In this document: piece by piece, positions 34,484 to 45,263 of the stretch | How the letters are laid out: each line of letters begins with the position of its first letter | How positions within the stretch are numbered: position 1 is the first letter of the stretch | NCBI GenBank assembly: GCA_033032175.1 | Contig: CM065325.1 | Span: forward strand, 15,094,930-15,158,929 | From: Saturnia japonica | Lineage: Eukaryota; Arthropoda; Insecta; Lepidoptera; Saturniidae | Direction: 5' to 3' | DNA length: 64,000 bases | The notes under the pieces: model-generated | Database searches by the model: none | What the model saw: the letters and a program-made list of their open reading frames with translations, nothing else | What the model was told of the DNA's origin: nothing | Made by a program: the position numbers and the translations under genes

Positions 34484-34722
34484 TCATTAGCCTAGTGGTC
34501 CCAAGCACGACTGCTATGCTCGAAGTCCTGGGTTCGATTCCCAGGTCGAGCAAAGTGTTATTGGATTTTTACTATTAAATTCTCAGTAGCGGCTCGGAGT
34601 TTGGCTTTGGTGTCCGGTTAATGGCAATAGGCTCGCCCCCTATTACATGGGACCTAAAAACATACATACATACGTACATAAGTACACCTCTGCCTAACCC
34701 TTCGGAGAATACAGGCGTGATG
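34484..34722 (+). repeat. tRNA-derived SINE B, best copy
   Basis: The polymerase III A box is TTAGCCTAGTGG (34488-34499) and the B box GGTTCGATTCC (34531-34541). The body contains AGCGGCTCGGAGTTTGGCTT, GGCAATAGGCTCGCCCCC and AGTACACCTCTGCCTAACCC. Other copies: 28125-28336 (-), 33985-34225 (-), 57782-58038 (+). The tRNA-like head would drive its own transcript. Confidence 0.8.
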
Positions 34723-35059
34723 GTATGGACTATCTCACAAAGAAATTTCTCTGTGCCCTACCGCTCTTTAGTATTAGTACTATTGACTGTGCAATAGCAA
34801 CAGGTGTGCTCATGATCGCGCGCACTTTATATGCAGGCAACGACTGGCTGGAAGACATTCTCGCTTGAGCTATCGGATAGTGAAGACCTCAGTTGACCTT
34901 AATAAGTCGAACCATTTCCGAGTACCGTCTCGTTTGTATATTTAAACTGCGTTTACACTACACACCATCTTCAGTCTTAACTGTCATTTCGGCCTGCTCA
35001 AATTTCTCTTTACGTTATATTTGTAGTAGTACTTCATATTTTAGGAAGGAAACACACAA
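34723..35059. other. Intronic stretch, nothing recognised
   Basis: No gene or repeat family identified. Confidence 0.4.
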
Positions 35060-35295
35060 GCCGGAAGACGGAGTTTTTGGCGGGATCTTGAAGTGACATG
35101 TTGTGGTTGTTATTTTTAATTCATTTACTTAGGTTTTGGACCCTATATTATGTAATATTGGAGGCGTTTTGGGTGATATAGTTTGGTTTTTGTGTATAAG
35201 TGAGGTGGATTATAAATATAAACTCAAAGCATTCATTCCGAAATCCCACAAAAACTTGCTAGAAAGTTCTATCAAGGGAGCCACCACCTTGTTAG
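35060..35295 (+). repeat. Dispersed repeat G, copy 2
   Basis: GGCGGGATCTTGAAGTGACA, TTATTTTTAATTCATTTACT and GGATTATAAATATAAACTC align with 4518-4740 and with the reverse of 44300-44515. Confidence 0.6.
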
Positions 35296-35934
35296 GATAC
35301 TGATTCGTCATAACATATGACAATATAATTCACTCGATAATGGCAGTAGTTATTGTGCAGGTGTCTGCAAGTTGGTTTCTGAACGTATCTTGGTCGCCAT
35401 ATCATTTATCAAAGAGTATAAATATTATTGTCACAAAACTAGGCTCAAAGTATCGATCAATTCTGATAAAGCGTGTAGGTACCCACCCACGTATTTGAAG
35501 GCATCTTTTCTTTACATAGTTGAATTACTTCCTCGAGGTTTCTCTTTGTTTTATATCACATAATTGGATGAATATAAATAACTTAATCTAAATAATTTGA
35601 CCTTATCATAGTAAAATAGAAATTATTATATTCTTTTGGGAAAATTATGTGACAACGTCTATATTGTAAACGGAAATATATATTAAGATCTGATAGCTGT
35701 GCACATTCATTGGGAACTTTGGGTATTGTAGATTATGTAAGAAAAAAAAAACCATTATCCTGTTTAGTGTTTTTGGCACTAATATCGGTGCGAAAGAACA
35801 TCGAATTTCGAGTTAATAAAGATTTCTTCCTTCTTTCGCTATCTTTTCATTGTCCGTATTACTTTATTATCTAAGTACGATTATTAAAAGCATTTTCCAT
35901 TAATACAATTTTTAACAAAAAAGGAAAGTCCAAT
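35296..35934. other. Intronic stretch, nothing recognised
   Basis: AT-rich, no supported feature. Confidence 0.4.
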
Positions 35935-36030
35935 TTCAATGATTTTGAAGAGTTCCCTAGTGTATCTTCGAAATTAAAGTCTAATTAATGGCAATGAAAT
36001 TAAAATGGGACAACCTTTGAGATATTTACC
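35935..36030 (-). repeat. Repeat J fragment
   Basis: TTTCAATGATTTTGAAGAGT and TAGTGTATCTTCGAAATTAA match 38140-38230 and the reverse of 58360-58440. Confidence 0.55.
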
Positions 36031-36409
36031 CTATCCAACAATTTTTTTAAAATCTAAATCGTTTCATAAATAAATAAGTTATGGCTGAACATCCATAAAA
36101 AGTACATTCGAATTGACTAACCTCCGACATCTTTGGATGTGGGTTAGTAAAATTATGCACATGTACTGTGTAGTCAAATCATTTCTAATCAAAATATCTT
36201 TTCGAATCTGTTCAAATACAAAAATATTACAGATTTTTAACCCGCCTTATCTATTAATTGTCTTGTTTAATTTGAGTACATTACCTCTCGTCTTTTATTA
36301 AAGTCAGTTAAAACCTCCCTTGTATGAGCTTGCAAAATATTATGTCTTTTTAATTGAGGTTCTGTGAATTTTTAGAAGTGGAAATTTATTTAACGCTGTT
36401 GTGATTTGA

Positions 36410-36725
36410 AAATCGATTAAGCGAAAAAGCCACAATGTAACGAAACAAACACATACATCTATAAGATTTACCTTGCGCGAGAATGAGATAGAATACATTA
36501 TTCACGGTTAATGAACGTACCGATTTTCAAGACTACGATCGTCGTTGAATTAGCCTAGCGGTGTCACGACCAGACTTGCACGCGCTATTTTATGTACAGT
36601 ACGAGTGGTCGATAGTTCGAGTCCCGCTAATTTCGTATTTAAAAAAAGAGATTTTAAAGTAGATATTGAATGTTTTCTGAAGGTTTCACTTCTTCCGCGT
36701 GTAAACTGCACAAATAAAAATTATT
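36410..36725 (+). repeat. SINE-like repeat N
   Basis: A tRNA-like pair, TTAGCCTAGCGGTG (36551-36564) and GATAGTTCGAGTCCC (36612-36626), precedes the end block GAAGGTTTCACTTCTTCCGC and GTGTAAACTGCACAAATAAA. A second copy with the same left text (ACACATACATCTATA) and right text lies at 63630-63970. Confidence 0.6.
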
Positions 36726-36877
36726 AAAAAAATTCCAATTTAAACTGTCCATTAAACGTGACAAAAGATGTATAACTCCAGAAATGCATGTACAAACAAA
36801 ATATATACCAGCAGTAAAAAAAGCTGAAAGCAATAGTCATGGTTCATGGTGCTAAGTGTTTATACCAGCGGAATATC

Positions 36878-36945
36878 GATTCGATCTCCCCAAGCCACGG
36901 TGAAGCTGTAAAGCCGTCAGACGCTCCAGGGCTCTTAAGTTTAAC
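36878..36945 (-). repeat. Repeat F, copy 2
   Basis: The plus text CCAAGCCACGGTGAAGCTGT and AAGCCGTCAGACG is the reverse complement of the family block at 27050-27130. Confidence 0.55.
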
Positions 36946-37009
36946 AATATAATCATTTCTAAAATAATAATAAAAAACATTTCTTCATTAAAATTGATAA
37001 CTATATAGA

Positions 37010-37180
37010 TTGACGGTGAACAATAACGTTGTGAGGAAACCTGAATGCTTGAGACATATTCATAGTAAATGTGTTTGGGCTGGCGTGGTAATGAAGCCCG
37101 TTCCTTCCCTTGGAAGAAGTCCATTTCCCAGCAGCAGGACACTTATAGGCTGATTTTATTATTATTTTTAAATTATATTT
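37010..37180 (+). repeat. LINE 3' UTR fragment
   Basis: GTGAGGAAACCTGAATGCTT, GGGCTGGCGTGGTAATGAAG and CCCAGCAGCAGGACACTTAT followed by AGGCTGATTTTATTATTAT match a widespread lepidopteran LINE 3' end with a trinucleotide tail. Confidence 0.65.
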
Positions 37181-38139
37181 ATACTAATATAATAGAGCGG
37201 AAAGGTTTTTTTTTTTGTTTTTTGAAATACGCTAATCTTTGGAACTAGTCGGATTCGAAAAATTATTTTTCTTTATGATAGCCAGACTTTCAAAGAATAG
37301 CATAGGCTATTTAATAAAAAAGTAATTTATAAGCATTATTTTTAGACATGACATATTAATTCTTGCAAACAAACGTACTGTCGGCCGTCATGGTTGATCT
37401 TGTATAATGTTTGAAACTCTGTCAAAGATGAAGACAATCTCCATGTGTCAGATAAGTGTTGCGCAGAAGCGACATTCATCGCTACATACATTATTACCTA
37501 TTAGTACATAATCATAAAGCGTGTTGGGTGCAAGTCAAGTTCTCTTAGCGATTTCGTATTAATAATATTTTATTTACTAGCCATATCCCACGGTTTCAGT
37601 CGTATTAAGCTTATTCAATCAACTTTCCATTACGCCGCCAACAATGTTCCCGTGTCGCCTATCGTTGTTCTCACTTGCCTACGGCTTACTTAATTGCTTG
37701 ACTATCATGGTACCTGAACCAATCCGCGAGTTGACTTTATGTTTAAAAATTAAAGTAAATTATTGAGTAATATTGGTTTTAAGATAAAAAACATTAAAAA
37801 AAATTAATCTGGGTAGATTAATTGTTTATTTCCATTCCATTATTTTTTTGTCGGTGAGTCACGTGATTTGAAAAGACGATTAGTAAACTTGACGTAACCA
37901 ATCAGGAAATATGAACGTTAGACTCTTGCGTCAGTTGTCAAACTTGTCACCGTTATCATACAAAATGACATATAAAATGAGTGATGAAGTCACGGCACCA
38001 TAAAAGCGCGTTTTGTGTCTTGTTTTATATTTAAACTAAAAAGTATTTTTAAATCAATTTTTATGACGCACTAATGAAAAAAATATTCATAGGTATTATT
38101 CTCAACATATAAAGTTTTTAGAAAAATATTGAAAAAGTT
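37181..38139. other. Intronic stretch, nothing recognised
   Basis: A GC-richer patch at 37590-37740 has no coding support. No repeat family identified. Confidence 0.35.
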
Positions 38140-38265
38140 GTCAAATCTCGAATTTCAATGATTTTGAAGAGTTCCATGGTGTATCTTTGAAGTTAAAGGT
38201 CCAATGCTAATGACATTAAAATAAGACCACTTTTTATCTCCTATCAAACAGAAAAAGAATCATCC
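38140..38265 (-). repeat. Repeat J copy, cut at its right end by a mariner
   Basis: It matches the reverse complement of 58325-58440 through GAAAAAGAATCATCCAAA (38248-38265), where the 58-kb copy continues into ...TCGG but this copy switches to mariner sequence. Confidence 0.6.
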
Positions 38266-38910
38266 AAAGTGCAAGCGATTCAAAAACGGTCGCAGGAATG
38301 TTGATAGCGGTCCGCATTCTGGCTAACCTTTGAGCGTGATAATACTGAAAAATATCGAGCGTGTGCAACTCACGATTCTGCAATTTCGTCGTTCGATTAT
38401 GCGCGAGATAGAAGATGATCTCGGGAACCCGAAAATTTATTGTCGAGACGTGAGTGAAATTCCTCCCAAAATTGCTCACAGTAGAGCAGAAAAGGCTTCA
38501 CTTCGAAATCACTCAGGACAACTTGGAAATGGTTATTGACGATGAAAATGTATTCCGGAAGTTTATTACCGGTAAATCCTGGATTATGATCCTGAAACGA
38601 AACGAAACTCCTCACACTGAAAGCTTCCATCTGAGCTACGACCGAAGAAAGGACAGCCACCTGTGTCCTTTGGCTGTTGCTAAAATTAAAAATGCTACTC
38701 AAACGATACCGGTTCGACGACAGAGAGACAGTTGAACAAAACGAATGTGACGCGTGCACTCATGGTCACTCCGAAAATCGATTTCCGGAACTGCGTCCTG
38801 ACGTGCGATGATGATGAGATGGGAGCACATTGTTCAGTGGAAAGAGGACTACTTCGTAGTATGCCATGAAACGGATGGCAAAAAATAATGCTATTGCGAA
38901 GTTACAGGTT
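38266..38910 (+). pseudogene. Mariner transposase remnant, internally deleted
   Basis: Readable + strand pieces in order: KRFKNGRRNVDSGPHSG (DNA-binding linker), FRRSIMREIEDDLG, MKFLPKLLTVEQKR then LHFEITQDNLEMV and KFITG near 38570. After that the text jumps to LLKRYRFDDRETVEQN (38690-38740) and HIVQWKEDYF (38828-38857), the C-terminus of Mos1-like mariner transposases. The middle, which would hold the DDD catalytic segment, is missing, and there are several frameshifts and stops. It is dead. No terminal repeats were found. Confidence 0.75.
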
Positions 38911-39499
38911 TTTCGGGTAATCTCCGAAACAGTTGGACCTATTTTGACGGGAGCTTCACTGACAGATACTTGTTGGAGTAAATTATGTTTCCACACGAAA
39001 AACTTGGTAATTGTGAATCAATTCAGGCGCTTAACTAGTTATAAATAAACAAAGTGAGTGATATTTTCTGGGATCCTAAGATTTTTTAAGGTCTAGATTA
39101 CTTAATAAAAAAATTTAACGTACAGACTACACAGCAATGATTGCCGAGCAGTGGAAAATACTTCAGAAGTCTTATAATTATAAACCGCTAACCTCTTATG
39201 ATTTGTACCGAACAACCCTCGGTTGTATTCTTCAATTTGCGTTAGGGCGTATTAATGGGTAGTGACAAGCGAAAAACACACCGTCTCCTCATATATCCAC
39301 ATCCTTGGAGTGCTTACGTGACATATGAATTGACATAAATTAAACGTAATTATGTGTACACTTTATTAACATTGAAGCCCTGAATATTGACTTTGCCAAT
39401 ATTAACCACTATTGAAGGTTAATCACAAGGTAAAATCTTCCCTCTTTCTTCTACAATAGAACCGCACGCTCTGGACTTTGGAATCACAGTTTTATGGTA
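38911..39499. other. Intronic stretch, nothing recognised
   Basis: No supported feature. Confidence 0.4.
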
Positions 39500-39750
39500 A
39501 CTTCCATTTCGGCACGAACTAAAAAGTTCTCTATGACTTATTTGTCGTACTGTGAAGCTGTAGAACCTCCTCCCAGCCCGTGTGTTCCTTCGTTCTTACG
39601 ACATCGGGACCTACAAGCGTAACCTGAAGAGATATTTGAGCAGGCCGATGGATTTCGATTTTTCATTGGTCACCGTTGTGTGAAGATTATACTGGGCTTA
39701 CAATCAGAGTCAGCACCGTCAATTTGCTGAGCTATTATAAAAAAAATTAA
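39500..39750 (+). pseudogene. Jockey/CR1-like LINE end with repeat D tail
   Basis: With one frameshift and one stop the + strand reads ARTKKFSMTYL, then NLLPARVF and SYDIGTYKRNLKRYLSRPMD, the classic end of a non-LTR reverse transcriptase. The repeat D tail follows directly (GTCACCGTTGTGTG, ATACTGGGCTTACAATCAG, CAATTTGCTGAGCTATTAT) and then poly-A-like sequence. Confidence 0.75.
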
Positions 39751-40569
39751 AATAACGAAAATATTAATGATGTCATTTCTATTTCAATCGAAGTGCCCGT
39801 ATCGGACCTTTGATTATTACCAAATAGCGTTCCATTATAATTGAACACTCCCTTTGTTTCCATCCGGTTCCTTTGTCCAATTTCCGTTTACATTGGAAAT
39901 TAGGTTGTTCAAATATTTTTACATCTATTTTTCTTATTATTAAATTTCTCGATTATTGTTTGAAGTGTTATTTCGATTGGGAAATTGAGAAATTCGATAA
40001 CGATGATGGGCACAAAGTAATACAAACCAAAGAAAAAGAATAATCATTATTGAGAAAATAAATAACATATTTTTGTTCTTTGACAAGTCGCGATACAAGC
40101 GCACTTATGATAATTCAGAAAAAAAACATGGCCAAACCTGACCGCTACAAATGTTTGTGATTAATTTCAATTAATGCGAGTTTTGATATTTTTAGGTACT
40201 ATGAAACGTTTAGTTCTTAGTTTCCATTAGAGGCGTTGAGAGTAGATTTATGAAAAATATCTTAGAAAAAGTGTCACCTTGTTTAATCCTCAACATCCAT
40301 CCGTAACGGTCCACTGTTGGACATAGATCTAAAGCTGGCCCATTGTATCCGATCTTCCGGTATTACGCATCTAGTCGCTCCCAAGTGTCTTTGAAATTTG
40401 GATATTTATATAATAAATTGTTATTATTGTAAGAACTTGTAATAATAACTGTAAATAAATATTACTGTACTGTAATATTTAATGTTTAGGTTTCAATAAA
40501 ATAAATGTATAAAAGTCGGACATAGCATCCGTTCGCTGTGACGTGACGGCTCGATAGGTAATCACCAGT
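39751..40569. other. Intronic stretch, nothing recognised
   Basis: No supported feature. Confidence 0.4.
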
Positions 40570-40645
40570 TTTTTTTTTAACTGACTATACTGTTAGCCTT
40601 AGGGTCCCTGGTTCCTCTGATGGCTTTCACAGCTTCACCGGACTT
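40570..40645 (+). repeat. Repeat F, copy 3
   Basis: CTGACTATACTGTTAGCCTT, AGGGTCCCTGG and GATGGCTTTCACAGCTTCAC. Confidence 0.55.
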
Positions 40646-40916
40646 TCAAATTTATATATTTCTTTATATATTAATGTTTCCCCCACCAATACATCTTAAT
40701 TAATAAATTTACTATCTATTATAATGTTGATTGAACTTCTGATAATAATAAAAAATATTTCACTATCGGTAAATGAATTAAATATCAATATTAGAAATAC
40801 AATGACTAATTATATGATTAACCGCATATCAATAAATTGTGATAAATGTTGGTGATGTCTGGATGTGACGTAGTTTAAGGATTGATAATATCGGCTAATA
40901 CCATTATATTTTTCAG

Positions 40917-41040
40917 ATGTGATACAAGTGTGGTCGGCGCCAGGAGGCGTGACTCACCTGCCTTGCGACCTCGCGACGCCGGCGCGAGATGTCGCCATGG
41001 TCCTATGGGTGAAGGACGGACACAAAATGCCCATCTACAC
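40917..41040 (+). CDS. Second coding exon: start of an Ig V-set domain, Sidestep-like protein
   Basis: A 124-bp exon lies between TTATATTTTTCAG (ends 40916) and donor GTATGT (41041-41046), with a branch-like CTAAT at 40895-40899. In the frame set by the upstream exon it reads VIQVWSAPGGVTHLPCDLAT then PARDVAMVLWVKDGHKMPIY, ending in a split Thr codon (phase 2). The Cys of LPC and Trp of VLWVKD are the B-strand Cys and C-strand Trp of an Ig V-set fold; VLWxKD...PIYT is typical of Sidestep-family proteins, neuronal adhesion receptors that bind Beaten-path proteins in Drosophila. The exon is GC-rich and has Leu/Val/Ala codon choices unlike its AT-rich surroundings, with no repeat similarity. Later exons are not found in the window. 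Family assignment rests on memory of the motif. Confidence 0.82.
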
Positions 41041-41059
41041 GTATGTACCAACTCATATA

Positions 41060-41160
41060 AGATACAAATATCTGGGCGACCGAGCTTTGCTCGGTGTCTT
41101 ATAAACAAAAAACCAATTACATATATATACAAGAATTGCTCACTTAATATAATAAGATAC
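41060..41160 (+). repeat. Repeat I with ACCGAGC hairpin
   Basis: ATATCTGGGCGACCGAGC, a perfect 7-bp hairpin ACCGAGC-TTT-GCTCGGT (41079-41095), and ATACAAGAATTGCTCACTTA. It recurs inside 47107-47490 (+) and as the longer reverse copy 55635-55830. It starts only about 20 bases after the Ig exon's donor. Confidence 0.65.
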
Positions 41161-41190
41161 AATAATAATTTATTGCACACCATAGTTAAT

Positions 41191-41440
41191 TTTGATTTTT
41201 AATGGTTGTACAGAATGGGATTCGCTTCAGGCATCACCATCTCTCACGTAATAATCCATCCCATAATAACTTTTCTACAATAAAACTTGCATAACATGAT
41301 TCTTGAACTTATTGTTCGGCATATCGGTAATGTGCTTAGGATGTTAATTGTAGAAGTTATTAAAATCTCATAAAAACCTTTGTTTGTTTTGCTGGGCCTC
41401 AAAGATATGATTGTGGTAGGTGGAAGAGCATTAAATAGAG
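41191..41440 (-). repeat. CR1/jockey-like LINE fragment
   Basis: CATCACCATCTCTCACGTAA, CATCCCATAATAAC, GATTCTTGAACTTATTGTTC and TCGGTAATGTGCTTAGGA align with 8700-8830 and 59210-59340. The ORF has stops. Confidence 0.6.
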
Positions 41441-42094
41441 TCTGTCTAGCTAAAGTTGAAAGTCTATCGTGAAGCACCTATAGGTGTGTTCCGATAGCAA
41501 CACTTGAAAGTCAACGCCTCTCTAGGGCCACTTTAGGCGTGTTATCGTCTTCGAGAACATCGGCTTATTTACCGAGTTTAAATACTTAGTTAAAAAAAAA
41601 CATTAATTACTATCCAGTTTTATTGATTCCGTAATACTGGTACAGTTACACACCTAGATATCCATGATGATTGAATACTGATACGAGGGTATTGTGCGAG
41701 CGAGTCAATCAACTGATAGGGCGGATTGACTGTCATGGCTTTCACCGATACATGGAACTACCTAAGCGTCAATGTATCTGAATAACAACATCACAGAGGA
41801 AAGTTCTAATTATACTGGCCCAAGAATCTACACACGGTGAATTAAAAATGTAATGTAGCTAAATTTTAAAATTGGTTTGTTAAATTATATTCAACAATGC
41901 TGTACTAATATGTGAAAAGCGATTCATCTCTCGATGAAAGAGAATGTGGTATAACTATAAGATGGCACAATAATATATTTTCAATTAAATATTAGCTTGG
42001 TAGTTAGTTTGGTATTATTTCGCGGAACCAACTTGCTATGATTTTAGAAGGATTTTTCCCACTGGTATATCAAGTGCTTTGTGGTTTCGAATCC
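41441..42094. other. Intronic stretch, nothing recognised
   Basis: No supported feature. Confidence 0.4.
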
Positions 42095-42720
42095 AAATAG
42101 ACTCCAAGCGTCTTGTCACTGGATTCTTTTTTATAATAGCATAGCAATGTCTTAGTACTATGCCTGCTAGAAAGCATAGCAGAATCCAAACATAACGACG
42201 ACTATGGAGAGATCGGTCTCTATGAATACCTTTCACATTACGCTTGAATGATCCGATGATATAAGAAGGAGGGAACACACTGGCTGAGAGTTGGTTCCAC
42301 AGTTACAAGGTATGACAAGTTTTTAGTTGTGTTTGTGGTTCTCTTATGGAAGAGAAGGGAATAAGAATTAACAGTTCTTCAGAACACTCACCATGATACA
42401 GACGATAGAACACGATCAGCGAGACATATAGTATGCAGCTGACGCGAAAGATTCATCCAGGAGAATCAAACAGTATTTTATGCACAGTGGAACTTGTGCC
42501 ATTTAAAGAAGGTTCAGTTAATCAGGTATGAAAAACCGTTGCAACCTCTTCAAGATTCCGAGTCTCCAAGATTTAGTGGAGATGATACTCCCAATGTAAT
42601 GTATGGTGTTGAGGCCGCTGTGAATTTTCACACCTAGGATATCAAGATGAAGAGAGTCAAGCAAAGCGTGCGTGATGCTCTGAAGAGGGGGGAGGGTGGG
42701 GGGAAATGCTTTTTGACGTG
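42095..42720 (-). pseudogene. Jockey-like LINE reverse transcriptase C-terminus with repeat D tail
   Basis: The minus strand reads SLIVFYRLYHGECSEELLIL (about 42415-42360), then LWNQLSASVFPPSYIIGSFK RNV with one stop, and ends in the repeat D tail (plus text CATAACGACGACTATGGAGA). The text further right (42480-42720) has more diverged parts of the same ORF. The motif set is the same as the copy at 62230-62790. Confidence 0.75.
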
Positions 42721-44237
42721 TAACATTTTTCCTCTGGCTTTCCTGCAATCTGTGGGAGTGATTTCGTGAATAGGAATGGAAATGTGTAACAGGAAGACGG
42801 GGAACCCGCTCCTTTTTTATTTGACCAATGAGCGCGTGCGGTGGCAGTGTTGGCTGTCAGATTGTAGAAACCCATTTGCCGGGAGGTTGGTACTGCCGGC
42901 CAACAGTGTGTGCATGTGTGTGACGATAAAGAGAAAGGGAAATAGAGAAGGAGATGTATCAGCTGTACGCTTAACCTACAGTGTTGTGTATAAAGTGTGC
43001 TTTTATATAAACTAATTGATATGTGTAAACTATAATATGTCAGATGTTAAACGTCACATGCGACCACTGTAAGGCAAGCTAATTTTTTTATTCACATCTT
43101 TAGACACGCCACACGGTAAATTAAAAGGACGAAGTAACGCGGGGATCCTTTCAGAACGATTAGACTGGTCGATGAGGCGTTACATTCACGTATTGTATCT
43201 ACGAGAAAACATAACCTGATTATTCTTAGCGTAGAAACAGATACGCACGTCGAACGTTTAATGTATACCCGTCGATCTTAGAGCATTTCAGAACGGGTCC
43301 AATCATGCGAATGTGTTTATTCCATTACATAAATGAAGCGTGTATACTTAGGGAAAATAAAGGAAACATAAAGTCTCGTTCCCACGGTCGTGTTTGTATT
43401 ATGCGAGTGATACTGCGCCTGGTTTACGGTGACCAATGACTTTTATGTTTTAGTAGACAAGATATATTATTTATTCAAAATTATAAAGTATTTTTTGTAT
43501 AACACCTAAAATCTAAACTTAAACTAATTTCGAAATCATATAACTTTTTAAATTATACTTTTAAATAATCCATAATAATATAACATTTCTCAATCTAATA
43601 ATTGTGTGATAAGTGTGTGTTTCAATAATAATTAACTAATTTGGACATTTAACTATTTTTATAGGTAATATTGTAATGAGTATGTATTTTAAATTAATTG
43701 TATATTCATTTTATTAATAACATTTTTTTTTCATTCAAGACCTGTATTAATGACCTGTCAGACAAAGATACTGTATTGTGTTGTATAGTTAAAATTTTGG
43801 AAAAAAAAAAACAGTTTACAGTTCTTACCGGTAATGCTAGAGACACATAATTTGATTTATTATGAGCACTGTTTATGATTTCGATATACTAACGTCATCC
43901 AAGACCATAGTATCTTGAACCTCTCCTTAACCCTTTATTTATAGTCAGTGATTATATTATTAATCAACCTTCAGTGATGGTGATGGATTGTATGTCATGT
44001 GTTCATGTTATTGACAACATCATCTGAATAACGTAGTCACTAGTATGCTACTATCGAAAATTAGAATACATAAATATATAAACGTATGGTATACAATTAT
44101 AATAATTTTAGGTTTGGTTTTGTATAATTATAATAGGTAGTATTATGTTATAACGTGTGGACGGTTTTACCGCCATGTTTGTGATAATTGTGATAGCGAG
44201 TGCCTAGACGGAAACGACATTTCGAGAAACTTCAAAG
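42721..44237. other. Intronic stretch; GC-richer patches without coding support
   Basis: A G-rich run lies at 42687-42702. The block 42780-43015 is open on the + strand (79 codons) and 43080-43300 is GC-richer, but neither shows a domain or splice pair. Poly-A at 43799-43811. Confidence 0.35.
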
Positions 44238-44515
44238 GTTCACTCTTCTTGTTTTGGCGCCGCAAAAAGTACTTGCCAGTGTCAATGTTTTTAAGCCGTT
44301 GTAAAATTTCTGGAAAGATGGTGGCTTCCTTGTCAGAACTATCTAGGAAGTTTTTGGGACATTTCAAAATACATGTTCCTATTTTATATTTATAATCCCA
44401 AACTATATCACGTAAAATACCACCAAGATTACATAATATAGGGTCAAACAATCTAAGTTAATGATATAAAAACCACAACATGTCACTTCATGATCCTGCC
44501 AAAAACTCCAAAAGC
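44238..44515 (-). repeat. Dispersed repeat G, copy 3 (reverse)
   Basis: The minus strand reads AAGTGACATGTTGTGG, GGGATTATAAATATAAAATA, CCCAAAAACTTCCTAGATAG, TTCTGACAAGGAAGCCACCA and TACTTTTTGCGGCGCC. A 94-codon minus-strand frame is open across it (44451-44167), the only copy with an open frame; no domain recognised. Confidence 0.6.
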
Positions 44516-44571
44516 TTACTCAGTATGATACTGCTGTTGCTGTGGTATTACCGGTTAAGTACATTATTATA

Positions 44572-45058
44572 TAAAACTCGTTGTGCCCGTGGCTTCGCTC
44601 ACGTGGACTACAGAATGCCCACACGAATCCCCCGCTCCCGGCTATTTTAAAGACAAAAATGCTTATTATGGATGTTAGAAGATTGACGTATACTCTCCGT
44701 GACTTTTTTGTAGGTCTTTTTAATGCCTACAATTATGGAGTACATTAATTTGCTATATCTCTTATGGTTTACTCAGCGTAAGTCATTTCAGCGCCCGAAT
44801 TTATTCACCATGACCAGTTTTTCTTATTTATGTGGAACCCTAATTATTTTTCTAAAATAAAAGTAGCCTACGTTACTTCCTATAACATCAGCTATCTATC
44901 AGTGAAAGTCCCGTTAAAACCGGTCCACCCGTTTCGGAGATTACCCGTAATATGTTTTTTTTTATAGGTATCGTATATACTTTCACATGCATTTAGTAAA
45001 AATGTGTTATTTTAACATTACAAACAGACAATTCAATTTTATGAATTGTATAGATAGA
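44572..45058 (-). repeat. Helitron-like non-autonomous repeat (GTGCCCGCGGCTTCG family)
   Basis: The left end TTGTGCCCGTGGCTTCGCTC and internal AAAATAAAAGTAGCCTACGT, GTGAAAGTCCCGTTAAAACC match 50477-50998. This family is common in moths; its ends resemble a degenerate ...CTAGT terminus on the minus strand. Confidence 0.65.
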
Positions 45059-45263
45059 AGATAGGTTGTTCGAAAAGGGCATTATAGAAAGGTATTTGCT
45101 TTTAACCTCCGACAGAAAAAGATAAGTGTAATAAGTTTAACATGTGCATCTGTGACATCGTTGCGGGGGTTTATTAAATTTCCAATTTACCTTGTCTTAA
45201 ACGTTTACGGCCTTATATAGAATAAAGTATAACGAAAAAAATATTATGAAATTATACATGTAA

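Larger units (their letters stand above)
9839..40916 (+). other. Inferred 31-kb intron between the signal-peptide and Ig exons
   Basis: It is bounded by GTAAGT at 9839-9844 and by TTATATTTTTCAG ending at 40916, with a branch-point-like CTAAT at 40895-40899. The contents are almost entirely mobile elements and AT-rich sequence. The splice join is inferred, not observed. Confidence 0.55.

Noticed and set aside
34365..34553. Possible tRNA gene from the A/B-box sequence near 34488-34541
   Set aside because: It belongs to a four-copy SINE family with a shared ~240-bp body; the tRNA-like head is part of the SINE.
42776..43015. Open + strand frame of 79 codons as a further exon of the Side-like gene
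   Set aside because: The composition is not Ig-like (no second Cys context), and it lacks an acceptor in phase 2.
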